DNA of 64,000 nucleotides, taken from contig CP154955.1 of the NCBI GenBank assembly GCA_039621445.1, positions 7,674,566 through 7,738,565 of the forward strand, read 5' to 3'. The position numbers and the translations under genes were made by a program. The notes under the pieces are model-generated. The model had not been told where the DNA came from. It searched no databases and saw only the letters and a program-made list of their open reading frames with translations. Of this stretch, positions 1-12,500 are shown piece by piece (the stretch's first letter is position 1; each line of letters begins with the position of its first letter). This DNA is from Euglena gracilis (Eukaryota > Euglenida > Euglenophyceae > Euglenales).

Positions 1-400
1 TTGTATGTCTGTCTGTATGTAGGGTATGGTATGTGTATGTATGTCATGTATGTATGTATGTATGTATGTATGTATGTATGATGTATGTATGTATGTATGT
101 ATGGATTTATGTATGTATGTATGCATGTATGCATGTCTGTCTGTATGATGTATGTCTGTATGTCTGTCTGTCTGTATGGATGTAGGTATGTATGTGGTAT
201 GTATGTATGTATGCATGCATGTATGTCTGTATGTCTGTATGTATGCATGCATGCATGTATGTATGTACGTACGTACGTATGGATGTCTGTCTGTATGATG
301 CATGCATACGTACGGATGTATGTACATGACATACATAACATACATACATTACAACATACATGCATACATGGCATGCATGCATGCATGTATGCTATGTGTG
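1..400. repeat. TATG/TGTA-type degenerate microsatellite
   Basis: The first 400 bases are an irregular tetranucleotide tract based on TATG with ATGC, TGTC and TACG variants. Its open frames on both strands (MYVCMYVC-like and HTYIHT-like) are read-through of the repeat, not genes. From about 400 to 1340 there is A-rich and G-rich unique sequence in which I see no supportable gene. Confidence 0.9.
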
Positions 401-1344
401 TGTTTCTTGAAGGGAGCCGGTTAAACAAAATCCAAAATAATAAACAGGTTTTTTTGTAGTTTTTAAGAACATGCTGCAACCCCAATTTGTTGGTCAAATA
501 ATATCAACAAAACAACAAAAATAACTGAAAGGCTCAGTCACAAATAAAAGTAGCTGTGATTGCGGTTGTATTGTGTGTATGTGTCCAATATTTTCTTGAA
601 CTCGAAATATTTTTCCAACAGGAAACACCCACACAACACTACAATCACAGAACCCACTTTTGTTTTACACGGGACCACTGTATTTCTAAACTGCCTAATT
701 CATTTGTCTCCAGAGCATCTGCTGGATCAAGGGAGGTCACCGTGGGGAGATTTCCACACAACAGGCTCACCAAAGCTGAATTTGGGCCACCCAAGGGGAT
801 CCCAACTACAAAAGAGGCGGCACACAGACAAACAACATAGAGAGAGACAGAGATGGAAAAAAAAAAACAGACTTCAACGCTTGTGATGGGGGCATTGCCT
901 ATGGTGCCACTGTATTAAAAAAAAAAAAAACACGAGAGAGAATTGACAAAAACCCATGGAATAACAGAACTATTCAAATAATGAATTTTTTTTTTGGGGG
1001 GGGACTATGTCCGTCAAGGAAAACAATAAAAAGCGGGCCCCAAAATAAGAGGTCTGCCTGCTTGCAGGAAAGGGCGGCAAAATCAGCCCTGGGTCTCATT
1101 GGAAGGGGGAGGGGGGGGCACACTTTCCCCGCAGCCGACCTGCCAGGATGGGGGGTTGGGGGGTTGTTGAGGGGAGGCCTGGCTGGGGCCGTGCTGGAGC
1201 AGGTCGCCCGGGTAGGCAGCGGGGACCTGCCCCGGCCAGCGGGCCATGGCCATCGTGGTCAAGCGCCCATGGTCATCCAGAGTCCCGGACCCAATCCCGC
1301 CCCGGCAGGCCCCGGCAGGGAACCCCACCCACATGGGGCCCTCA

Positions 1345-1436
1345 AAGCCAGTCACGCCCCAGTCACACCCAGTCACACCCCAGTCACACCCAGTCACACC
1401 CCAGTCACGCCCAGTCACTCCTAGCCACACCCAGTT
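1345..1436. repeat. 11-bp minisatellite, unit CAGTCACACCC
   Basis: About eight imperfect tandem copies of CAGTCACACCC / CCAGTCACGCC. It lies just beyond the stop codon of the coding patch at 1440-1589 (minus strand). Confidence 0.85.
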
Positions 1437-1439
1437 ATG

Positions 1440-1589
1440 TCATAGGTGCTTGATCATGGTCTGCACGCTGGAGATGACCTGCAGGTCCCCGGCCGGCCCC
1501 TCCCGGTAGGCGACCCGGTGTGTGTAGTTGGGGGGGGGATGGGATCGCCCGGTTAGCCGGACCGTTGTTGCAGTTGCCACTTTGTCGGG
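1440..1589 (-). CDS. Possible 3'-terminal coding exon, unknown protein
   Basis: Reading leftward, an open frame of 49 codons ends in TGA at 1442-1440 and can begin after an AG at 1591-1590. The last part, with VAYREGPAGDLQVISSVQ and then TMIKHL, has a protein-like composition unlike the surrounding low-complexity DNA. I do not recognise the family. It could be the end of the transporter-like gene that starts at 4260, but no phase link was established. An internal GT (CTGCAG/GTCATC) could also end the exon earlier. Confidence 0.3.
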   Translation of the reverse strand, partial: PDKVATATTVRLTGRSHPPPNYTHRVAYREGPAGDLQVISSVQTMIKHL

Positions 1590-1629
1590 CTGCCTTTGCT
1601 TGGGGGAATATGCAACACCACCCATGGAA

Positions 1630-2090
1630 AATATGCAGAACAAAAAAAAATGCTAAAAATGCAAAAAAAAGTTGAAAAAGAATGCAAAAAAAAAACGCAA
1701 AAAAATGCCAGTTGCATGTAAATTCCTTTAGGAGCTCCCCTGGGGCCGTACACTTTTCTGCTGGAGAGGACCTTTTTTTCCTCCTTCTGGGAGAAAATGC
1801 GGTGCAAACTTGCAAAGTCAGACAGGTGGTTTCCCAGTTACATGCTTTACATTTCATCATGCAACTGTTGTTACTGAAAAATTGTCCAAAAATGTGCAGT
1901 ATGCAACTTCCAGTTGTCTAATTGTAGAGAAATTTGCCTGTGCAATTGCCCAGAGAAATACAAAGGGAAAATACGCAAAAAAGTGAGAAAAATGCAGCTT
2001 TTTTTTTTGCAAAATCTTCACTGAAAAAAATCGCAAATTATGCAAAAACGCGCCACTTTTCAAGATTTTGGATAATGCGGAAAATTCAAA
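1630..2090. repeat. A-rich tract with recurrent AAAAATGCAAAA motif
   Basis: Dense repeats of ATGCAAAAAA, seen again at about 5930-6180, 6640-6720, 25580-25720, 42700-42840 and 59600-59700. It is a dispersed A-rich motif rather than coding sequence. No long tandem unit is visible. Confidence 0.6.
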
Positions 2091-2108
2091 TTATGCAACA
2101 GTTATGGA

Positions 2109-2352
2109 CAGGGTTTTTTTTTTTAAGACCGGGGGGGGGGGAGGGGGGAGGTGGTCGGCACCCACCCACCCACCCTTTGGGGTGGGGCCTCCTGGGGGGG
2201 GGGGGGGGGCCGGGGGGCCCACCCAGTTTTTTTGCCAGAAAATGACCAAAATGCTAAAAATAGCACCTTTTCAGAATTTTCGGTGCCTTCGGCGCTGAAA
2301 AAGATATACCCACCAGCCCCACCCCCTCCCCCCAAGACTAAAAAAATTTCTG
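2109..2352. mobile_element. hAT-like MITE, family A, diverged copy
   Basis: It starts CAGGG then T-rich TTTAAGACCGGGG, has a core with GAAAATGACCAAAATGCTAA and a CGGCGC-rich hairpin, and ends CCAAGACTAAAA. This is the same order as the better copies at 2540, 21572, 38027 and 55360. The right CCCTG end is degraded and no target duplication is visible. Confidence 0.65.
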
Positions 2353-2539
2353 ATGGGAATCAGAAATAAGACATTTTTTTTACAGTAATAGAAATAGAAA
2401 TGGAAAATAGAAATAAAAATGTAACAACAGAAATGGAGGCAAAAAATATAAAATAAAATGAATGAACAAATAGAATTGCACAAATAACAATTTTCTTATA
2501 AATGAAAAATCCACACTATGCTGATTTACAGGCTCCAAT

Positions 2540-2834
2540 CAGGGGTTTTTTTAAGACCGGGGGGGGGAGGGGGGCGCCACCCCACCAACCCGCCCCCCGG
2601 GGGGGCCCCCCCCGGGGGGGGGGGGGAGGGGGTCCCGGGGGACCCACAAAAAATGGCCGAAAAATCGCGAAAAGTGCTAAAAATAGAATTTTTTCGGCGC
2701 CTGCGGCGCCGAAAAGTATATCCCACCCCCCTCCGGGGGGGACCCTCCCCCCCAGGGGGGGGAGGGGGTCCGGCGGACCCACCCACCCTACCCCCCCCTC
2801 CCCCCCCGGGGGTCCAAACTTTAGAAAATCCCTG
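2540..2834. mobile_element. hAT-like MITE, family A, with perfect 8-bp target duplication
   Basis: A 295-bp element starting CAGGGGTTTTTTTAAGACC and ending GTCCAAACTTTAGAAAATCCCTG, so the two ends are imperfect inverted repeats. It is flanked on both sides by GCTCCAAT (2532-2539 and 2835-2842), an exact 8-bp duplication. CAGGG ends and 8-bp duplications are the hallmark of the hAT superfamily. There is no transposase, so it is non-autonomous. The centre is poly-G/poly-C with a short GGCGCC-type palindrome. Confidence 0.88.
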
Positions 2835-3110
2835 GCTCCAATAGTCACTTTTTTTTAGCATTTTTGGGCTATTTTGAATCTGGGTGGTCTTTTGACATAT
2901 TTCCTGCACCAATTCGTCCATTCGTGATTTTTTGCAACATTTCTGCTGATTTTACCTCTTTTTTTTCCCCTATGTCTTCACAGCTGCCAGAGGAGGGGGT
3001 TTATTATTTAGCGGTCGAAGTCGGTCCTTGGGGGGGGGGGGTTGTTGTTTGGGGGGGTTTACAATACATTGCACCATGTCTTGACAATGCACGTGTAAGC
3101 TCTGCGCCAC

Positions 3111-4260
3111 GTTTCCTGGAGAGGCTGGGTCGTATGCGTCCGTGTAGAAACCGACCCCGCTGATGACGACGGCCTTCAGGTGGAACAGCCGGAACCGGTC
3201 CTCCTGCTCCAGTCGGTGCTCTGCTGTGTCCTTCTCTGCCTCCGGGTTTACCGCGACGGCATCGCTGAACGACCGGGATGGTTTGGGCCGGAAAAAGGCT
3301 GCTGGCTGACTCCCAGGTGGAAATGGACCTGACTGGGTTCCAACACCATAAAGAAAAAATCGAAACTGCCAAACAGCCATCAAATTAATCTTAATTAATT
3401 AATTTTGCCAAAATGCCTCAAAATAATTAAAAAACGTTGAAAAACGTTAAAAAATCATTCTGAACATACTTAAAATGACTTCTTAACATTCTTAACATTC
3501 TTTTCTTGAAACTTTTTGCATTAAAAACGCCTGGCCATTTTGGTCTTGCAACCTTGAACAAATGGCAAGAAAGAGTTTTCCCGCCCAAATTTGCACTGGA
3601 CAGCTCAATTCCGATGTATTTTGTCTCATTTTCGCCCCCTTGAAAACTGGAGGCAAAAAATTGGGATGGAAAATTTTAGGATTTCATACAAAAACGTCTA
3701 AAAAAAATCGGCAGACTGCCTGAAAAGCACAAACAAAAAGGAATTCTAACCTCATGAAAAAAAACAACACATCAGAAACCTCACCACATTGATTTTTCAC
3801 CCAAATTCAAAAGCTCATCAACAAACATCAACGGCCGAGTCGTCTCCAAACAAATGTCACAAAACACTGGTGTGCGGATGGCCCGGAGACACCAGTGTGG
3901 ATGGCCTGGAGACACCAACAACTCTTGGCAGCCAAGGAGGAAAAGGCATCAAAAAACAGGGGTTACATCCGAAAATTTATGGAAAAACACGCAGAAAAAT
4001 TCGGCAGTCTCGGCCCAAAGAAGTTCAGAAACATTTGGCAGAATTTCGGTTCGCCAAGTTTTCCCATGCCATTATTGTTGGGCAGCCAATCCCCCCCCTC
4101 CATGGAGCCGCCTGAATGGTGGCTTGAGAGGGAAAGAAACCAATCACTGCCCCCCCCCCCGCCTCGGGAATGGGGTCTCTTCTGGCTTTAGCGACCCCCT
4201 CTCCGCTGCCTCCGTCCCATCCTCTGGAGGCGGGGTGGCCTCGAGGGTTGCTGTGGCCAT
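3111..4260 (-). CDS. N-terminal part of a transporter resembling phosphate:H+ symporters (MFS)
   Basis: Two exons read leftward. Exon 1 (4260-4196) starts at an ATG and encodes 21 residues (MATATLEATPPPEDGTEAAER) plus two bases; exon 2 (3264-3111) supplies the third base and is in phase. Exon 2 continues with an acidic stretch and then LFHLKAVVISGVGFYTDAYD. A basic/aromatic lead, a hydrophobic helix and G.GF.TDAYD are typical of the first membrane segment of PHT1/PHO84-type symporters, which import phosphate at the plasma membrane. That is inferred from one motif. After TDAYD the frame runs PASPGN to a GTGGCG donor, which does not match the family's usual DLF, so the exon end is doubtful. The other membrane segments were not found; the gene is probably incomplete or heavily interrupted. 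Confidence 0.55.
3265..4195 (-). other. Intron 1 of the transporter-like gene, with introner-like ends
   Basis: It begins GTCGCTAAAGCCAGAAGAG and, close to its 3' end, carries CAGCCAGCAGCCTTTTTCC before TTCAG. Both ends resemble the 85-bp intron 10171-10087 of the unrelated PAS gene. The interior (about 3350-4140) is A-rich with no further gene visible, apart from a small repeat with CCAGTGTGGATGGCC around 3880-3910. Confidence 0.55.
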
Positions 4261-4626
4261 GCAAATAGCTGGGCTGGATGGAGAGAGGTGGGGGGGAAAC
4301 AGCGTGGTGGTGATCAGGAACTTTTTCAAGTCGGGGGGGGGGGTTCGGTGGGATCCACTTTTTTGGGGTCAATTATGAAATTAAAAAAATTGAAAAAGGT
4401 TGAAAAAAGGTCAAAAATTTTCAGTGCTTCGTGCCAGAAAAGACTCCATGAGGCTAAAACCCCACCTCTGGCAGGGAGCTGGGGGCCCAATTTCTTTTAA
4501 AAAAAAAGATCGGAATTGACAACTTTTTCATTGTATTGGCAGTGAAAGAAACGAGATGTGCGGCGCAGACACTGGCATATGTGCTGTGCATGCAAGAACA
4601 GGCATTAATATAGGTGGGGGTCGGAC

Positions 4627-5038
4627 CAGGGTTCGATATAAGGACAGGTGGGGGGGGTGGTCCGGACCCCCCCCTGCGGGCCAGGAGGGGGGGGGGGGGG
4701 AGGTGGGGGGGGACACCCCCCCCACCTAAACAGTGGCGCGGTCTGGGTGACCGAAAATTTTTTGACCCCCAAAACGACCAAAAGTGCCATTTTGGGCACT
4801 TTTTGGGCAAAAATGTGCCAAAAACGCAAAAAATTTTCGGCGCAAAGCGCCGGAGGAAAAAATTGACCCTTTTTTGGGGGGGGGTCCCGGGTAAACCCCC
4901 CCCAAATAACACCCCCCCCCAAATAACACCCCCAGGTGGGGGGGGTGGGCCGGACCCCCCCTGTGGGCCAGGAGGGGGGGGGTGGGGGGGACACCCCCCC
5001 CACCTAAACCATGTACGCCCTCCTTATATCAAACCCTG
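4627..5038. mobile_element. hAT-like MITE, family C
   Basis: A 412-bp element starting CAGGGTTCGATATAAGGAC and ending CCTTATATCAAACCCTG, so the ends are inverted repeats. It is flanked by GGTCGGAC (4619-4626) and GGTCGGAA (5039-5046), a 7/8 match expected for an ageing 8-bp duplication. The core has TTTTTGGGCAAAAATGTGCC and CGGCGCAAAGCGCCGG, which can fold. No coding sequence. Confidence 0.82.
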
Positions 5039-5069
5039 GGTCGGAACCACCCTCCAGTACAGCACAGGA

Positions 5070-5620
5070 GGGACTGCCCCCACCTGAACAGTGGTGCAGT
5101 CCAGATGACCAATTTTCGACCCGGTGCGAAGCATTGGGCCAAAAAAATCTGACCACCAAAAGTGGCTAAAAGTGACATTTTGGCACTCGTTCAGCAAAAA
5201 TAAGTCAAAAAAAGCAAAAAAAAATTGCGTAAAGCGCCGGAAAGAAAATTTGACCCGGGCCCGGGGTCGGTCCGGACCTCCCTTGGCAGGTGGGGGGTCT
5301 GGACCCGTCCACGGTGGGGTGGAGAGGACACCCCCCACCAAAAACCCTTTACGCCCTTCTGATATCGCCCCCCATTCTGTGGGGGGGGGGCAGGGTCCCC
5401 CTCCTGAACAGCAGTGTGGTCCAGGCGACCAATTTTTGGCCTGGCACAAAGCACCGGATTTTGCCCCGCAAAAACGGCCAAAAGAGCCATTCTGGGCACT
5501 CTTTGGACACAAATTTGCCAAAAAATGGAAAGCATTTCGGCGCAAAGGGCAAAGCAAAAAGGAAAATTCTGACTTTTTGCGGGGGTCCCGGGTCCCCCTC
5601 CCCCCAGGGTCGGCTGGGCA
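5070..5620. repeat. Family C-related fragments in tandem
   Basis: Two more blocks with the family C core (an ACCTGAACAGTGGTGCAGTCC-like lead, a GGCAAAAATGTGCCAAAA-like centre, CGCAAAGCGCCGG, then GACCC and poly-G/C) follow the intact element. They lack clear ends. The long open frames across both strands here are GC-rich repeat read-through. Confidence 0.6.
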
Positions 5621-6213
5621 CTGTTGCGCAGGGCGATGCGGTGCCGCGCCAGTGTGCACACACCACCACCACATTTCATGGGCTGGCAGAGGCCTGGGGG
5701 CTTGGGTGGTTGGGTTCAAGCACCTGTAGTCAACCCCCCCAAATTCCCCCATTTTAGGCCATTTTAGGCCATTTTAGGCCATTTTAGCTATAGGTGCCTG
5801 GTTGGGTTTGACCCACAAAATAGGTGTATGAAAATTAACAATGCACCACACTTGTGTGCATTATCACACCATGAGTGAACTCCATCGCCAGGGGGGGGGG
5901 AAATGCAACTGGGCCCTTCAAATTATGCAAGTCAAAAAAATGCAAAAAAAAATGCAAAAAAATGCAAAAAAATGCAAAAAAATGCAACTTGCATGAAAAA
6001 CCTGAGAAAAGGCTGGTATATAACAGAGCTTTGCTGCCTAAGATCAAAAAAAAATTACAGGGCAAAATATTTTATGCAAAAAAATGCAAAAAAAATGCAA
6101 AAAAATCCATACATATGGCAACCAACAACAAAATTTTTTTCCAGGGCAAAATATTTTATAAAAAAAAAAAAAAAAAATGAAAAAAAAAAATCAAACATAT
6201 GGCAACCAACTAC
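5621..6213. other. Intergenic, A-rich, no gene seen
   Basis: It contains three to four copies of GGCCATTTTA at 5756-5790, then a run of ATGCAAAAAA units at 5930-6180. No exon-like island on either strand. Confidence 0.6.
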
Positions 6214-6612
6214 CCCCCCCCCCTAGTCGTATGACCGGGTTCCTGCAACCTGTGACCGGGGGGGGTGGTCATAACACCCCCATAACCTGCAACCTGTGAC
6301 CGGGGGGTGGTCATAGATGAGGGGTGGTCGAAGAAGTGTGTGAAAACTGTCCCAAAATGGCATACCCCCCCAAAAGGTCCCATTTTTCAAAAATCCGGCG
6401 CTTCGCTCCGGCAGGGGGAACCTGATTTTGGGGGGACCGTTTCATGGATGTTTGCACGTACCGGCCAGTGGGGGACTTATTTTGCGGGTTTAAATTTTTT
6501 CGCAACCTGCAACCTGTGACCGGGGGGGGTGGTCATAACACCCCCATAACCTGCAACCTGTGACCGGGGGGTGGTCATAGATGAGGGGTGGTCGTACGAC
6601 TAGGGGGGGGGG
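6214..6612. mobile_element. TIR element with internal direct repeat
   Basis: The ends are CCCCCTAGTCGTATGAC and GTCGTACGACTAGGGGG, inverted repeats. Inside, a block of about 90 bp starting CCTGCAACCTGTGACCGG occurs at about 6245-6335 and again at about 6505-6595. No coding capacity. The target duplication is obscured by poly-C/poly-G ends. Confidence 0.65.
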
Positions 6613-9599
6613 GGACAAAAAATTTTTCCGGGGAAAATATTTTATGCAAAAAAATGCAAAAAAAAATGCAAAAAATGCAAATTTCGGGAAAAGCCGATTA
6701 TGCAAAAAAATGCAAATTATGCAAGTTGCATTTCCACTGACTCCATCGCCCTAAACACCCCCAGCAGAAAAGTGCAGCAGTGCAACACCGCTGGCAGCCA
6801 TGGAACCGCACCAGACGCCAAAAAGTGACTGGGAATGAAATGACTGAATGGCAAGTGCACCACAAACCGGAATGACCCCTCAATGATGACAAGGAACCAT
6901 ACTCTGCTAAACAATAACCAAAAATGGTGGATAACCACCAGGAGAATTGGCAACTAACCCCACAATGTTATGTGAACGCTTACACAAATTAACACATTCG
7001 CGCACGTTTTTTTTGCATGACAAAAAGCTGCTCTTTCTGCTCAAAAATGATGTTGGATTTGTAAGTGGAGGAGAGGATAATGATATTATTACTTCAGAGG
7101 GATATTTAACAATATACCCCCCAAATAATTACCCCTGCTAGCGAACCTCCCGGGGTCCAGTAAAATTTCTACCAGCCAAATTCAAAATTTGGATTAACTA
7201 CAGTCGAGCCCCCCCACACCCACAGAGGGCCAAGTAAACGCTTAAGAGCAAGCCTGCTTGTAAGGCTAAACACATTTTCTTGGGCGAAGCACGTTTTTTT
7301 TGCATGTGAATTCTATCACCGTTGGGCTGACATTGTGGATCATGGTGGAAAAAATGATTAATTTTCATCAGATCTTGGCAACTCACCCAATGTAAGTGGC
7401 CAAACCCGGGGAAATCAACACCCGAAAGTTTGGTTCGCCACCCCACTGCACCCAATTCTTCCCACACCTTTTGTGGGGGGCCGTGGCATAATGTAGGAAC
7501 CTTTCACCCCCCCCCCACATTACACCCCCACCCAAATGTAAAAAAAAAACTGGCATTCTATTGGGGTGAGAGGGTATTAAATAAGCGGGGAAGGGGGTTG
7601 TCCTGGACCCCCTCCCCTCGGTCGACCCCCCCCCGAAAAATGCCCTGCCTGTCATAGCACCCGCTACTCCGGGGGGGGGGGGCTTCCTTAACAATAAGTC
7701 TGCGGACGAGAACGATCCGTTCATCCTTGAGTGCAGTAAATATAGCTGTAAATCCATAACGAAAGATGTGACGGAGGTTTCAGAATGCAGCACAAGCCGG
7801 TGTCCTGGAGACAGGTGGAAAGCTGCGGGAAAAGCGCGTGCCTGGCACTGGGCAACAGCACTTCTGCACTCCCCCTCATTTTCCGTCGAATTAAAGAAAT
7901 GATTTCAAACAGGGAGACTGTGCGAGACCGTGGTTGGTGAAATTTTACCATGGATCAAAACAGCAAATTTGCTAGGTGCATATATAATTTATTTATTTAT
8001 TTATTTATATATATTTATACATATTACATATGGCAGGTGAGAACTTTAGTACCTCCGTGAATTTAGTACCCCCTCGACGTGCCATATACATGTATAGATG
8101 ATATATACAAAGATACATACATACATATATACAAATATACATACATAAATATAAATACAAATGTACATCCTGAGACCATCACTCGAGTTCTCCCCAAAGG
8201 AGGCAAATGGGTTTTTCATGGAGGCACCGCATGTTTGGGGGGCCTGAGGCTTTTGCTGTTGGCATCACTTGCAGAGGGAAATGCGTCACGGGGATGGGCC
8301 ACAATGGAATAAGGAACCAGCCGCTCCAATGTGGGTTTGGGCGGAGAGGCAGGATTGATAATATGCACACACGACACGCACACGCAGCAGTCGATGAGAG
8401 CATTCTGTTGCACGGATGACCAACTTTGGTCAGCAAAACAAGCGCCTTCTTGTCCTTGTTAGGTGGCAACCACACAGCAATACCCGTTATCACATTCACA
8501 TGAAAAATAACAACAAAATATGTTGCCAATGAATATCTTGGATGGATGGATGGATGGATGGACGGATGTATTATAAATGCGATATTTTTGGATGCATGGA
8601 TGGATGGATGGATGGATGGATGTACGTTCGTATGTATGTGTATATCAAGCTACTGTCACAAAATGGATAAGTACGCTTTAAGCATATCTAATCAAAGGCG
8701 CTTAGATTAATCTAATTATTAATCTAATTATTTTGGGGGGGTAAACCAAACTTGCCAAAAAAATTTGGCCACTCTAACCTACGCATATGTATGTATGCAC
8801 ACACCATATCCACACATACTACATATGCATTCACAAGAATGTATGAACACATTCACAAGAATGTATGAACCCATTCACAAGAATGTATGAACACATTCAC
8901 AATACACACTGTCGCCCAACATACACAAATTTGACTCATATGAATATTGACATTGGTGACATAAAAACAAAAAACACATCAGCAAAAAAAGGTTTTGGTA
9001 AATAAATCTCCCAATTATACCCTCCCCTCCCCCTCCAACAAAACGCTGACAGGCGCCGCGCCAGAAAAGTCTATCATTCATTTTAAGATAATTCTAACAG
9101 AATCGGTTCAAAAAATAAAATCCAAATGACCACCAGCTGGAACTTTGTTGAAAATGCTGGGCTTTGGGTAAAATAAATGCAAAATTGCATCGGGAAACAA
9201 GAACACCTTCTGTTGCAGAAAAAAATATTTTTTTTCGGCAAATGAGAACCTTGTCCCCAATGTAAAACACCGTGAGGACCTTGAAATCCCACCCATATAT
9301 AAAACCGGGGGGGGGTTGCATTTGGAGAGTTATTTTGGCAGGAAAAACACTGTCTATCTGACCTCTGTATACACGACTGCATGTGGGTCGGTGTGTGTTG
9401 TGTTGCATTGTGTGCTGTGTGAGGGGGGGTCACATTTCTGTGTCCACCCACCCACAATCCATTCATCCATTCCTCTCATAGAGTATCTCCACGCAGCCCA
9501 AAACTACGCCAACCATTTCTCATCGACCCATATGATACTCGGGATAGGGTCCGTGTCTGCAGCGGCAGAACACAGGGGTCAAAAAAGTCGTGGCGGCGG
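6613..9599. other. Intergenic region between transporter-like and PAS genes
   Basis: AT-balanced unique DNA with A-rich tracts. A repeat fragment at 7490-7680 contains GGGTATTAAATAAG, also met near 10350. An ATTT microsatellite lies at 7985-8020, GATG repeats at 8540-8630, and three copies of CATTCACAAGAATGTATGAA at 8829-8900. I find no exon with splice sites. ORFs of 60-130 codons here lack protein-like composition. Confidence 0.5.
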
Positions 9600-12500
9600 T
9601 CAGGCGGGCAAGGGCTGGAAGCAGGCGAGGAAGATGTGGGAGCCCTTGCGTTCTGCGCCGGCCGGAGGCTGCATCCAGGGGGGGGGGGGGGGAGGACGCA
9701 ACATGGTGCCTAAAGAATGGTATGCAAAAAATGGAAAAAAACCCCGCAACTTTCGCCAAAATCGAACAGCACAAAAAACACAAAAAAAACGTGTTTGTCC
9801 CCCCCCCTGCGTCGAGCCAACCCAACGCAGGGAGCGGGTCAACCCCCTGGGTCTAAAAATACCAACACAAAATCCCATCCCCAAAAAAGATTAAATAAAA
9901 ATTCACCCGAAGATTGCATTTAAAAAGATTTTTTTAGAACCTTCTTGAAAAATATTCTCCAGTGCTTCCGCGGCATGAAGCGCTGGATGAATACAATCTT
10001 GGCTTCCGGGGTTCCCAACACCTCCCCCCCCCCCCCAAATAGCTCAGCGACCTCCTCCCTGGGGCTCCGGCTCGAAGGCTGAGAAACTGGGGCATCTGGA
10101 AAAAGGCTGCTGGCTGGCTGGACCACCAATCGGCCCCCTCAGGGAGTGGGGTCCCCTCCGGCTCAAGCGACCCCCCCCCCCAAAGTCGGCCTGCGCCCGA
10201 GCCTGATGCCCCAGGCGGGCGATGCACGGCTTCAGCTGCCCCGACTTGCAGGGGACCTGGAGGGACCGCGGCTGCCCGACGAGGGCCGGCACCTGTGTGG
10301 CGTCCCTGAGCGACCTGCGGGGCCAGAGTGGGAGGAAGGAGGGGGGGGGACAGGGTATTGAATGAAGGGGGGGGGGTTGACCCCCCGCCTCCCCCCAGGG
10401 GAAAACCCCAGCACGGAGCACCGCAAATATATGTAATTCATTCAAATTTATTTGAGGGTCGGACACTGCGTCTGCTCAATCCAATATGGCTCAAAATCGA
10501 TGAATTTTGGCCAAAAAACAAAAAAAAATCTTTGGTGGCCGGGGTGGATACCTTGGGCAACTGAATGGTCCAGACCCCAAAAGGCTGGGTTGGACTGACG
10601 GCTGACCCCTTGGGGGGGGGGGGGCAGTATTCATTTTCAATGTGCAGGGTCGAGGTGTCGCTCTTCATTCATCAGTCTTTATGGGCAACTACAGTGTCAG
10701 GCACGCTGAAACGGATAGCAAACTGAAGTTGTCCATTTTCCTTGGAAAGGGGGCGAGAGTTGTTTTTTTTTAATAATTCGCTAAAAAAAACAACTAATTA
10801 CTAATCCTTTTTTGGGAATTGACTCCTCCCCTTCCTCACAGTTATAAACCTCCCAAACAACAGCCTGAACTGCATCTATGGGTCTGAAACCACTCACATG
10901 GAAATCAAACTGTTTTCCCAAACGCAAGAAGCAATACACATGCACACGCAATGCACACCCACCAAACCACCCACCCACCCACCCACACCAGTGGGGGGAT
11001 GCAACAAATACATCAAAATACCAATTCAAAACAAATCCATGAATATAAAATCCTTCAGGTTCTTCTCCCTGGAAAATCCACTTTTCTATTGGGGAGAACT
11101 TGACTTCTTTCTCCCTGGGATATTTTTTTACAAAAAAAATGCAAAATTGTTTTCAACTATTTTTTTTTATGTAACATAGTTCGTGGTTTGGGCAACTATT
11201 TGCACATTTTCAACCCACCACAAAAACCAGCAAATCCCCAAAATGTGGTGTATTAGGTAATCTACTTCGTACTTAGCTCATAACAGTAGACTTGCCTTGT
11301 GAAATTGCGGAATTATGGCCTTTTCGGGTTCTGTTTTTGGATGAAGCAACGTGCCTCAAAACTCGTGAAACCGGACATTGAGCGCAAAGGTAATTCAAAG
11401 GTTCCAGTGCAAATCGCGAGAGCAGCATTGGACAGCCTGTCACTCCAGGGACTTTGTGGTCTTACGTTCTACCACCTGATTATCAACAACTCCGAAGAGT
11501 ATCCACCCGGCAATGAGTGCTACCAGAATGGCCGCTTTTTGGGACCGAAATGACAGGTTCCAGAATTCTATTGCCCTTTCGTTGCCAACTGGAAAACTCC
11601 GATTTGTGACGCAAATCAGGAGCAGACAACACTGGCCAAAAAAAAACAAACAAATGAAGGGCTTTGAACACCTGAAACTCACTCTGGAAAGGGGGGTTGG
11701 ACGGAGGCATTTCTCAACAACTGAAAACGGCTGGAATCCTCGGCAATAAGGGTGACGTTGCTGGGGTCTGATTTCACAAATCGGAAGAAGTCATCTTTCG
11801 TGCAGAATTTCAAGGCATGTGATTGAGGTGTCTGACGAAGGGTTTGCGAAGACTCTTTCGTTTTTGTCAGGCTGAAAGACACTGAAATCTCATTCCTGTC
11901 CAATGGCTGGAAAGGTATGTCACAGGGTTGAAAACACTCTTCAATGGAACATGATAGATGACATCCTATCATGCATCCATTTCTGAAATGCAAGAAATCA
12001 AGTCAGGAAATTGTCCCAGTGAGGATAAATCAACCGTGCGACTTGCACAATCGTGCAAAAACAAAACTATAAGGTTACTTGATCGATTGCACAAAGGAGT
12101 TCAAATTTCAATCACTTTCGTAATTGAGCAAATGTCTTTCAAAATAAAATAATAAAATCAAAATTCAAAATCCAATTAAACTAAAATTCCTCACTTCCCA
12201 TTGTCCATGGGATGCTGACAAAAGTCTTAAATTTACAGACTCTACACATTGGTGAAATCAAGGGCTCCTATTACTGTTAAAAATATTCCCTGCTGTGCTT
12301 TACCTCGACGCCTGTGCCCACTGTATCTGCCGCAATGCATCCTGCCGGCAGACAGACAGAGTTTCCGAGCAGCCTCATTTCCCATGAAAATCAGGGTACA
12401 TTAAGTACATTACTCAGTCTGAAACATCACAGCTCTGCAATTATCAGTCTGTTGTTGCAAAAGCACATCCATTGACTGGAAACTAGCTCCATCAGTCAAC

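Noticed and set aside
2516-2921. Overlapping Pro/Gly-rich ORFs on both strands
   Set aside because: They translate poly-C/poly-G belts of a family A MITE.
9083-9466. Minus-strand ORF of 127 codons
   Set aside because: No splice support, no known motif, and typical of random AT-balanced sequence.
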